NCBI GenBank assembly: GCA_037976565.1
Contig: CP137686.1
Location: forward strand, 28,535,458 to 28,599,457
DNA length: 64,000 nt
DNA from: Mesocentrotus franciscanus
Taxonomy: Eukaryota; Echinodermata; Echinoidea; Camarodonta; Strongylocentrotidae
Direction of reading: 5' to 3'
Shown: piece after piece, positions 21,690 through 32,300 of the stretch
How the letters are laid out: each line of letters begins with the position of its first letter
Position numbering within the stretch: the first letter of the stretch is position 1
Notes under the pieces: model-generated
Seen by the model: the letters and a program-made list of their open reading frames with translations, nothing else
Databases searched by the model: none
What the model was told of the DNA's origin: nothing
Position numbers and translations under genes: made by a program

Positions 21690-22150
21690 ACAGTGCCCCA
21701 CTTTTCAGGTACCCCAAAAGTGCCCCCTTTTACTTTTGCAAGTGCCCCTTTTCATTTGGAAGAAGGGCCCCTTCCTCTTGTAATAAGTGCCACCCCCCTT
21801 TATTTTGACATGTGCCCCTTTTCCTTGTGATCAATGTCCCAATTGTTTTTCATAAGAGCTCCTTCCCCTTGTCAGTGCCCCTTTTCACCTCTGATAAATG
21901 TCCCAATCTGATAAGAGCCCCTTTTCCTTCGACAAGTGCCTCGTTTCCTTTTTCATCTCTGATAAGTGGCCCTTTTCAGGTACGAGAAGTGCCCCTTACC
22001 ACCTTTGATAAGTGCCCTATTAAAATTCGAGGTACACGTTTTACTTTGAGAAGTGCCCCTTTTCCATTATAATAATTGTCCCTTCCCCTTCTGATAAATG
22101 CTCCTTTTCATCTTTGATGAGTGCCCCTTAATTTAGAGCAAATTAGACCC
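21690..22150. repeat. Degenerate tandem repeat AAGTGCCCCTTTT
   Basis: About fifteen loosely spaced copies (roughly 25-35 bp apart) of GATAAGTGCCCCTTTTCC. It looks like internal expansion inside an element whose other edge is near 22500-22600 (TGCCCCTTTTTCC then a C10 run). Confidence 0.65.
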
Positions 22151-24472
22151 CACTTTTCTTTGATATTCCCCAAAGCTTGCTCGCTATGCTTGATCGCATA
22201 ATAATTTCATACAATTATGTTACTTATAAAAGGCCTTTTCAATCTTTCATGATTAGATTGTGCTTAAAACTCATCAAGATTTGTTTGTTATCCTTTTTAT
22301 AAGATGTAATTTTTCGCACTGCGATCTCACAGGTCTTATATTTTAATATTCAGACCACCACACCCAACTGCGAAGTTTGAGGCTTATGCAGTATCTTGGA
22401 CCATGTAAAGAGAGAAACAAATATTGATATCATCCCTGATAATGTAATCAGAATCATGACAATGTAGGGCCAGGTATATATCAATGTCTAAAAACGGTAT
22501 ATAGCGCTTTGATGTTTCCCTTTATAGGTGCCCCTTTTTCCAGAAAGTTACCTTTTTTGTTGGTACCCCCCCCCCCACTTTGAAAGACACTCCACCGCCC
22601 CTGCCTGGTGTCGAAACCATGTCGATGAATCAATGAATCCTAAAATCAAAAAGTCTTTCGAATACCTCTGATTGCTTTCTTGTAAGTACATCTACCAGTG
22701 TTAAGTGTAAACATTGTTGTGCACAGAAGCTCTTTTAGGTTTTGATATTGTAAAAGTGCCAGTTTCTCATAGCGAAATTATATACATGTTTTTCATTGTT
22801 TGTTCGTGTGTGATGTTTGTTTATGTTTTTGATTTGTTATTTACCAGACCTACATGTATTTGGAGCTTTCCGGAGCGAAATCGCTCACCGCTCCCGTGCA
22901 TCTTCCCCGCAGGAGCGCTAGCAGGTATCTACCTGCGTGATCATATATGGTATTCAACATTAATATCAATCAGAAGATATTTAATATCACTCAAAATGAA
23001 TCGATGATTCCATGTGCCTTCTAGTGAACGCGATATGTCACACAAAGCAAGACTGAAATCAGATAAGTACAGGCAAAATAATAGAAGGATTGGCTTTCAA
23101 GCGGTCTCTATTTTGTATAAAAATGTCACCAGGCTTAATCATCTGCATGTCATCGTATTTGTTTTGCCTGTGGACTATTTAAGGGATAAATCTAGTTTTT
23201 TAAGAATCACAAAGCGGAATTTAAAGATATAATGAAAGACTTGAACATCAAAGAAGACATATTATCATATAAATCGTTTAGGCCCAGCCTGAGATTTAAA
23301 ATGTGCAAACTGTGCAACCAAATTCACTAGAACTAAAACTAACTTCAATTTGTTCCTCTCCTATTGTTTTTTACTGGGATTTACCTCAATAATTAATGAA
23401 GTGAATATAAACTAGGAAAATACATTATGATTCTTGATTACTAAATTTCATAAAACTATGAATCTATTTATTCCGCACAAGACATGCTATCTTGATTATT
23501 TCATAAACAAGTATAGTGATAAGTTTTAAAAAAAGTGATCTATATAAAAATGTATAGGCATTCAGTGGCGTATGCAATGGTGGAGCTGGCGATTTTTTGT
23601 TCGAGGGTGTCGAAAATCTATTTCTATAAAGTCAAATGAACTTCTACTTTCTCAAGTGTGAAGATATAAAGCGAATGACTTGTTAATTGTTTATTAAAAT
23701 ATATTTTGTTTTAAAACATTCACATATATATATATATATCTAATAAGAAAGTCAACGTGTCGGAATAAGATGACGCAAAAAATTGAAAGAAGAGGATTTC
23801 GTGTTTCAAATCCAACAGTCTTTATGAGGTCACGAATTTTCGAGATATACGTCCTTATAAAGTGGTTTTAATACATAAACATATATGGCATACTTTTTTT
23901 CTATACAATGAGGCGGAAATACTAAGTATATACAATATATGTATTTCACACATGATCACCAATTTTACGAGTATGTTACATTAGCACTATATCCGTAGAA
24001 TTGTTTTTAGAATACAAATACCACCCTCCTCCAAAAGAGTGCAAACTTAAAATGCATAGAACTTAAGTTAAAACTTGGGAAAGTTTAGAAAGATTAGAAA
24101 GTTGTTACATTCAAGCGTTATCCGCTAAGGGTGGAAATGAATGAGCCGTTTGACAATAAGTTGCATATAAAGTTTGCTTAGACAACAGTACTAATTACTT
24201 TACTTTACTTTAATCCAGCGATGCTATAGGACTATGCCTGTTCACCGATCGTAGATGTCTTCTTCAGTGGTTATACATTATCCTTGTCATTTCAAATTAA
24301 ATAATTAAATAAGTGGGAAAGGGCAAAAATTTTGGCAAACTTGCAATATCAATTATCAGCTTATACAGCTTATAGTTCGGCTCATAGATAAGATCATGGT
24401 TTCTAGACTAGTATTTGTCTAGTAGTATATTCTTTAAAAAGTTAACAGAAGTTGCTGAGATTGTGCACTTAC

Positions 24473-24650
24473 CTCAGAATACTTGATAAATATCCACGAA
24501 AAATAATCCAAACTTTCACATCAGTAACAACGACTAATCCGTGAATTATCGCTTCCAGAACATGAAGAAGACGAAACGATGAACACCATCAGAAGCCAAG
24601 AAATCAATGTGTAATGTCCACTACGTAGCTTGCCCGCAAGCAATTAACTT
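24473..24650 (-). other. Candidate non-coding first exon of the coiled-coil/EF-hand gene
   Basis: A strong minus-strand donor (CTGAG then GTAAGTGC) lies at 24473/24472, about 5.5 kb upstream of the ATG exon. That ATG exon itself begins with a plausible acceptor, so a non-coding exon upstream is expected. The upstream limit is a guess, and the link to this gene rests only on strand and position. Confidence 0.3.
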
Positions 24651-25324
24651 TTCGATAATGTCCAAGCCACAATATTGACCTTGTGTTGCTCCTTCTCTTG
24701 ATAAAACGAATTCACTTTTCAATCACAAATCATCCTGTATTGACTCCAACATCTTCACAAAAGAAACCTCAATAATTAGAAACGTCAATCATTTGCAAAC
24801 AAATTTGCGTATGAGAAATTGTTTTGATGAGAAAGTACACACGGACAAATAAGTTTATGTTTGTACTGAAATCTCTAGTGCTTTTATTATTTGTTCTGCC
24901 ACAGCCACTACATCCTTATTCAGAGCAATAGTTGGAGTGCGGTCAGCCGATTATCCCTTCTTTGTTGTTGTGTCATCTATCGAACCTATCGACCTAAAAA
25001 TATACAGTGTAGGTCTTTTAGAATCCGTTTACAAATTACATCATACCTTAGAAACGGAAAGCCCATGATCGCAAACACCAAAAAGTGAGTTTTGAATAAT
25101 GTAGAGTCCGATTTTTAGGTGGATATATATTACAACAACCGTTAGATCAAAAGTTGTGATGCCCAATAAGCTTTGGGGAAAGATGATAAAGTAATAATAG
25201 TCTAAGGATATGTTCCCATGGCAACTTGGCTTTCGGATTCATGTAACTGTGTACGGTACTTAGTTTAGGTGCTTTATTACTTTAGTCATTTTCAAGCTCA
25301 AGATAATTTTCGCATTGAAATATA

Positions 25325-25585
25325 CACTGTTGCCCATTAAGTTAAGAATAATTTTGTTCGTATCTCTTTTCATGAAATGGTTGTGAGAATATATTCTTGA
25401 TAATTATATAAAGTTATCATGTTTTTAGAACTTTATTGATCAATCTAGACTCTAGAAGTTCACAGACATTGATCTGTAAAGTTCTGATAATATATAAAGT
25501 TTTTCTATCAAAAATAAATTATATTGTCACAATCATTCCATGAAAAAAGATAAAAAAATTTGTTCTAACTTTATGGGCAACAGTG
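25325..25585. mobile_element. TA-flanked fold-back MITE (mariner-like)
   Basis: CACTGTTGCCCATTAAGTTA at the left and TAACTTTATGGGCAACAGTG at the right, flanked by TA on both sides. The inverted similarity extends about 120 bp inwards, so nearly the whole 261 bp is one imperfect hairpin. Confidence 0.85.
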
Positions 25586-26054
25586 TATATTTATATTGCT
25601 GTATGTATGATCACACGGACAGTATATAAATTAATAGCAAATTCGAGTTTGATTACTTGCGCTTACAATCATATTATTGAGTAACGATAAGGAAGTGTGA
25701 CTTTGTATTATCACACGGCATGTACTCAATCCTCTTTCTTTATAGACCATACTCTACTGATATATTCTTTGTGTTTCAGAAGTTTTCTTCAGTGCTTCCG
25801 GGTCGATAATGTAACCAACTTCAAACAAGACTACGACCGTGATTAGGTTTAGACTACACCCATTAAAACTACATGCATCGTTGGCTTATTGACTCTTGTC
25901 TTGTTCTCGAAAGAACACTTTTTTAAAGGTAGGAAATTCGCAGTGGCGTACATAAGAGAAGGTAAGGAGTATGCGTTCATGCCCCATCGAATTGAAGCAA
26001 ATTAAGGAAGAGAGGGAGAGAGACTGAGAAAGAAAGAGAGATAGGGGAGATAGC

Positions 26055-26070
26055 GAGAGAGAGAGGGAGG

Positions 26071-26109
<39 letters not shown>

Positions 26110-26110
26110 G
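26055..26110. repeat. (GA)n microsatellite
   Basis: GAGAGAGAGGGAGGGAGGGA passing into uninterrupted GA. Confidence 0.9.
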
Positions 26111-27078
26111 GAGGGGGTATAGTAGAGTAAAGCATTATGAAAGGAAAACGATATGATACCCGAAACACGTCCCTTCCCCTCTCTCGAGTCTTATTATTTT
26201 GCATTTCATTCACAGAGTTTAACCCCCTCCCCCTCCTGACATCAGCGCCCCCTCAATGGCTGGACATTTCATACAATTTACCACCAATCTTCCAGTCTGA
26301 TCTGCAACCTTGTGATTAGAATCCACCAGTGCGTCGCCATGACAACGTTCGACGCGCCATTGTACGATTTCCACCCCGTATTCAACTTTGGTCATTCATT
26401 GACAATCAGAATCAGCACGATCGAGTCTAGGATAAGACTCTATTGTTGGAAAATCGATTAACATATTCGAACGGACAGTGGGCCCAGAGTTCAGAGGTCT
26501 TAAATAGATCCATTAAAAGAACTGAAAGGACCGACTCTCAAGGATGGGATTATCTTCCCGCTGGGGTGTCAACATATGAACAGCTAGTGTATTGAAGAAG
26601 GATTAGAAAGTCACAGTAATCCCATGTTCCAATTTCAGTTTATATGTTGCTAAAGAAAGGGAACATTCGAGAATGCTAATAGGTGAGAGTAAAAGAATAG
26701 AAGCATGAGAAGGTTTTAATTATTGAGAGAGGGGAATGAGGAATGTAGATTAAGTGTTTTGAGAGAGAGAGAGAGAGGGTGAAAAAGGGGGTTGAGAGAG
26801 AGAGAGCGAGTGAGAGATTTGTATTTTAAATTAAACTCCATACAAAAAACCTATCCTTTGTCTATCCCGTTACTCTCCCACCTTTTCTCCCCTCTCTCCC
26901 ACTCATTCTCTCCTTCATCCTCTTGTTTTTCTTCCTCGTCTCCTCTCCCTGTCTCTGACTTTCCTTCTTCCCCTCCCCTTCTCCTTGTCCTACACCCTTC
27001 TTCTAAATCTTACCCACTATTCCCCACCTCTCTCTCCTTCTCTTCCACACTTTGTCTTTACCCTACCTTCTAGCTTAA

Positions 27079-27441
27079 AGCCCCTCTAAAGTGTTGGGAG
27101 CCCCAAATTGGGCAAAAATTTGCTGGCAAAATTTCACTTAAATTGTATCATAATGTGAAAGACGGTGTCATTTAAGACACACTTCTGCAAAGATCCCCCC
27201 CCAAAAAAAAATGTGTTTGAAGACAAATATTGAAAAAGGAATACATAATTTGGTTTTCTGTTGTATGCAGAAAACCTAAACTTTGTATTCTTTCATCAAT
27301 ATTCGACTTCATACACATTTATTTTGAAAATGCTTGCAGAAATGTGTCTTAAACTGAATGACATCCTCTTTCACATTATGATATAATTCAAGTGAAATTT
27401 TGCCATCAAATTTTTTAGGCTCCCAACACTTTAGAGGGGCC
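27079..27441. mobile_element. TTAA-flanked fold-back MITE (piggyBac-like)
   Basis: GCCCCTCTAAAGTGTTGGGA at the left and the inverted copy TCCCAACACTTTAGAGGGGC at the right. TTAA lies immediately outside both ends (27075-27078 and 27442-27445), the signature target of piggyBac transposases. The arms are similar for about 115 bp. Confidence 0.88.
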
Positions 27442-27899
27442 TTAAGCAATTTTTCAGAAAGACGTTTTCTGACAGGCCATTTATAAAGGTGCAACAAGAC
27501 ATTTGGTAGTGCTGTTAACATATTTTGGGAAATGGGTCAAAATAAAACAACGAAAATTTCCTGAGACACAATCCTTATCTCTCGAAATACTTCAGTTACT
27601 ACACTTGAAAATATGTAGGGGATGCACAGCAGTTTCTCAATGCAAGAATAAGAAAATAATGCAACAAACATAAAATGAAGTCTATTTCAATTTCAAATTT
27701 ATTGCTAAAAATATCATACAATTCTCTGTATAATAGAAAATAAATATGCCTGCATTTTTAAAAAATCACATATCTTATAATTATAATTGCACTCCATTCT
27801 CTCATCTTAATTATATACATAACACACTGAACTTATAGTAAGGAGATGAAGTAGAGTAAAGGTATGTCAAACTAACTGGATTTTGTAACTTAAAACTCA

Positions 27900-27906
27900 G
27901 TTTATT
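27900..27906 (-). terminator. Possible ERCC5 poly(A) signal
   Basis: AATAAA on the minus strand about 510 bp after the ERCC5 stop codon. It is the first one seen downstream; use is not proven. Confidence 0.3.
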
Positions 27907-28007
27907 TCATTCCTTCCCTTTATCTGCTTATTAATGATTTAGAATAAAATAATAATCCCCTTTCATGTTGATAATCCTCTTGTGGATATCACAGTGATAA
28001 CACATAG

Positions 28008-28187
28008 TGGCCCGAATTCACAAAGGAGGTTTGTCAACGAACCTAGGTTTATGTGCGTCATATGACGTGCTTTGACGCGTTTCAGACCAAGGTTTGTCTG
28101 AATCTTGGTCTGAAACGCATCAAAACGCGTCATATGACGCACGTAAACCTAGGTTTGTCGACAAACCTCCTTTGTGAATTCGGGCCA
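28008..28187. mobile_element. Near-perfect palindromic MITE 230 bp below the ERCC5 stop
   Basis: TGGCCCGAATTCACAAAGGA and its inverted copy TCCTTTGTGAATTCGGGCCA end the element. TAG flanks both sides (28005-28007, 28188-28190). The arms meet near 28098, so almost all 180 bp are self-complementary. A minus-strand AATAAA near 27900-27906 lies beyond it, so it may be part of the ERCC5 3'UTR. Confidence 0.85.
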
Positions 28188-28415
28188 TAGAGTGCAACAG
28201 GAGTACTGTATTTTGTATAATCTAATACTCATTTTAACACATAGGCATGCTAGGTCGAGAGAGAGAGAAAGACAGCTTAATGACAGGAAGAACATGGTTT
28301 ACACAGAAAGGTGAATGTTGAGGTATGTTTGATAAAAGGCTGTTGAAATATAAGTACACGTACATCAGAAATCTGCATTTCATCAAATGTTGAGAGGAAT
28401 ATCCATCTATTGGAA

Positions 28416-29315
28416 TCAATCTGAGTCAGTTCCACTAGAAGACAATCTTGGCCCATCCACCTGGCCTGGTCTCTTCTTCATGATTGCTTTTCCCTTATTT
28501 GTACCTCCTCTCTTACCTTTCCCTCTCTGTCTACCACCACCACCATCGAGTCTCGGTACAACCCCGCCCCTCCTACCACCCCTCCCTTTACCCCTCCTCT
28601 CCTCTACAAAGTCTGTATCTATGCTAGAGTTGTGAGATCCTGTCTTTGGTTGGGAGCCGGAGCTGCTGATGTTCCTGAGGTCATGGGTCACGCTATGTCC
28701 GCTCCCAGCTTCCATCAACGCTGCCATCTCCATGTCTTCCGCAACATCCAAGAGAACTTCATCAGGGATGTCCTCATCATTGTCTTCCATCATCGCCGCG
28801 TAATCCACCTGAGGAACACTACGCTTTTGTCTTTTGTTTGAGTTGGGTTTCGGTTTCAATTTTCCATTCTGCGCCTTCCTTTTCTTGACTTCAGCCCTTT
28901 CTGCAAAATCGCTCTCCTCATCATTCATTTGAGTCTCCGGAGCATTCTTTGTCTGTCCTTTACCTTGTTTGGGCTCTTGTGTTGTGTCATCATTGTTCTG
29001 GTTCAGGACCACTTTCTTCTTCCTCTTTACTCTCTTCTTTACTTTCTGCTTACATTTATCCTTCTCTTCTCCTCCTTCTTGGGTAGGTGTCTGCACAAGT
29101 TTCTTTTTCCTTCTCACTCTCTTCTTCCCAGAACCTGTAGAAACCCTTTTCTTTTTCCTTGGCCTTTCCTCCTCCTCCTCCTCTTCGCTCTTTTCCTCCT
29201 CTTCATCCGATGATCTCTCCATCTGCATCAACGCATTCCGCATTCTTTTGCTGGCAATCTTCTTCCTGTTGCCTTGGTGAGCGATGCCGAAGAATGATGT
29301 CATCTTGCTCTGGAC
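28416..29315 (-). CDS. ERCC5: ERCC5 exon 15: PIP box and C-terminal tail
   Basis: 300 codons including the stop. [10 protein letters not shown] is a PCNA-interacting (PIP) box. Acidic runs and Lys/Arg-rich nuclear-localisation-like clusters ([15 protein letters not shown]) follow. The segment from about 28614 to 28440 is Gly/Arg-rich ([26 protein letters not shown]), which the human protein lacks. Ends SSGTDSD. Confidence 0.93.
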   Translation of the reverse strand, partial: VQSKMTSFFGIAHQGNRKKIASKRMRNALMQMERSSDEEEEKSEEEEEEERPRKKKRVSTGSGKKRVRRKKKLVQTPTQEGGEEKDKCKQKVKKRVKRKKKVVLNQNNDDTTQEPKQGKGQTKNAPETQMNDEESDFAERAEVKKRKAQNGKLKPKPNSNKRQKRSVPQVDYAAMMEDNDEDIPDEVLLDVAEDMEMAALMEAGSGHSVTHDLRNISSSGSQPKTGSHNSSIDTDFVEERRGKGRGGRRGGVVPRLDGGGGRQRGKGKRGGTNKGKAIMKKRPGQVDGPRLSSSGTDSD

Positions 29316-32300
29316 CTAGAAAAATGACAATATTACATCCAATTATACATCTATGTGAAACACATCTTATTACAAATAAAATAGGCTGTCTACGGGCTCA
29401 AACACCTGACCATGGTTTAAACTAACAACATGAAGAGGAAAGACTAATACATGTCAGGCAGAAAGCATTATCAGAAGAAGTCCTCATAGTTCGGTGTGTT
29501 AGGATTTCATTTGCTCAAAGCCAGGTCTTTAATGCATTGGTTACAATGAGAAACAATGGACAAGAGAAACATATTTGTCTTTGTAACAGATGGTCTTTCA
29601 ACATAGGTGGTTGGTAAAGTGAGTGTGACTTGATATTTCTCTATTACACGTGTGTCTTACCTGTTTCTCATTGAGCCTTTGCAAGACCGGGAGAAGATGC
29701 TCATCTACCTTAGTCTTCATCCAACCAAACCGCTCACGAGCAAACGTACAATGTCACAGTCAAGGAATATACAATGTAATTTGAAAACATATCTATTTAC
29801 CACTCCTTCTGTATTCTGTTCTGTAGAGCGCATAGAGACATGCAATTATGCCTAGGTGTAATGCGCTATACAAAAACGTTTAATTATTATTATAATTATC
29901 ATTATTTACTACAGATAACAGTGCTGTCAAAGTCTGAAAGTCTAAGTCTAAAATCCTATCAGGACTACCCTCCTACACGTTACATAACCCTAACCCTTAG
30001 ACAACTGCCTAAGAGGTAATCAGAATAGACAAATAGTTTTCCAGGGGTAGTCTTCCTATTGGATTTTTAGTCCACTGTGATGGTTCATGGGCTAGTTGTC
30101 ACAGAAGTGTTTAAAACTACAATCACAGTTAATATTCAAGACTGCAAAATAACTACGAAAACAAATATTAGTTAAATTTCTCTCTCTACAAAAATTATAG
30201 ACAATAGCAAGTTTCACATTAGATTTTGTGCATGCACTTGTCGAACAGATATTTTTACTAAAAATAATCTTCTAACAGACTACCTAAAACAATGATACTT
30301 TGCACTAAAAGTTTCTTTGCTCTTTAACCAACCTTTCACAAAAGCTTTATAAAACGTTTTTGTATAATTCAACCACCAGAGACTGTCAAATCTGTAAACT
30401 AGCTAATTAAAGGTATCTTTTTACGTTTCTTTGTGAGAAAACTTGAAAGGATATTCTCTGAGTAGACCGAGATCAGGCAATCCCCACTGGAAACCTTCCT
30501 GAGACTCATCGATGGCTGGATTTGTGTAAGCCTTGGCTATCAGTGGGTTAGGAAATTCATCCGGTAGGACCAACTTGCACCATTTAGACCTGATGGCATT
30601 CAATGATGATGGCAAGACTTGGTCCTGGGTCCTAGTCCACCATGATCTAACAGTGAGGATTTAAATTGTTACGTTAATACAATTTTTATTCTTTCAAAGA
30701 GATGAGTCAACTTTAAAAGGGGATGATAAGCTCTGCCATTAGCTGCAAGCTCCTCTAATAGTTTCCATTCTCATTGTTTTGATCCACTTTCTGTATTTTC
30801 AAAGAATAAATACAAGGTATTCAATCTTATAAACTTACTTATATAAGAAGCATTTTGAATGAGCCAAGGCTGTAATTTGTCACTCCTTCTGCATAGAGAT
30901 GCTACAGTAGTGATAAGTACAATCAAATCACTGTGGTATCAATACATCTATCTTAACTACTATTGCGCATGGACAGATGAAGGTCATTTGTACTAGACTG
31001 TAAAACTCATCGAGATGACTGCTGGATACATGTTCATGAAAGTTATGTAATCATTATTCATTTATGCACTGGCTTTACCTTCTATGATACACAAGTGGAA
31101 GTATTCTTATCAAGAGGGCAAACAAAAAGGTATTCATAGAGTACTTCATCACTTTGGCAGTGATTACTCTAAAATGCACAAAGTGGGACGTCTACATGTG
31201 TAAAATATCTGTGGGTATCTGGGGGTCATTTGTTTCATTTCATTTCATTTTATTCCATTCGTCATATAAAAACATACATAATTATAACATTGATATTTAC
31301 AGGTAAGTAAAGAACATACAAACAACATAACGAAAGATAAATACAAAATACAATTATATATACGAATGAGGAAACCGGCAAGAAAGAACAATAAAGTCTT
31401 ATGTAGTGCTGGTCCCTTACAACATAATAAAGAATTTTACCCTTATCTAACACTTAACACCTTACACCATTAAACACCTAACAACTAACACCTAACATAT
31501 AACACCTGATTGCATATATATATATATATATATACAACTAATTACATGCTATTTACATAAAACGTAATTGTTTGTATCTCTGTTTAAATGTATTTAAAGT
31601 TGTGCTTGCTTTATTTGTACAAGTCCTATCTCCACAGTGGCTTCTAATATTATGTTTTGTATGCACCTCTAAATTATAATGGTCTACACTCACTTGAAAT
31701 TTTTGAGTGTCTTCAACCCTTGACCTTTGAACTCTCCCAGTATCTCCATGGCACCCACTGACCCGATGCCTTGGATACCGAGAGCGTAATCACTCCCGAC
31801 CAGATAGGCAAGGTTGATCAGCTTCCTACGGTCCAGTACTGAAACAGTCAAACATTGATTCACATATCAACTATTGGTTATCAAATATCAACTACTGTAT
31901 ATTTGTATATATACAGTTAACAATTAAATTATTCATATTTACCATGTTTTGTCATTTTTGAGTGTGTGAAAAATTGAATTATTCCAATTTATGTTTCTTG
32001 AGAATGTGAAATATTCAAGCTTACATCTAGAAGTATTCAACAAAGTCCCTAATTCAACCTGCTCACCTTTCATTCTTCATTTGTTCTAAAAACACAAAAA
32101 ACATCAAATTTACAAGGGTATAACTGAATTAACTATTGGTTATCGACGATGCTTGCACAGGCAAGGTCCATTGGCTTCTTTACGCATCAATTCACATATC
32201 AACTATACCGTACAGACATTGACAAGGTTGAATAGCTAGCTTCTTACGGTTCATGTCAGATATCAATTCATATATTAACAATGCGCCTGTATAGGAAGGA

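Larger units (their letters stand above)
18921..24472. other. Upstream/intergenic region without a recognised gene
   Basis: If the candidate first exon at 24473 is real, this is an intron. It holds GA/CT and TG microsatellites at 19384-19650, C-rich and G-rich repeat fragments (19660-19760, 20275-20345, 21200-21240) and a degenerate TGCCCCTTTT repeat. The long frames here are read through simple repeats and show no domain. Confidence 0.5.
24651..27078. other. Intergenic region with one MITE and GA repeats
   Basis: Apart from the MITE at 25325-25585, (GA)n at 26055-26105 and 26760-26815 and CT-rich sequence at 26870-27060, nothing is recognised. The short frames do not resemble exons. Confidence 0.5.

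Noticed and set aside
22714..23232. Two adjacent plus-strand frames of 97 and 72 residues
   Set aside because: No domain, no splice context, ordinary chance length in AT-rich DNA.
28387..29425. Plus-strand frames opposite ERCC5 exon 15
   Set aside because: Antisense shadows of the Lys/Glu-rich coding exon.
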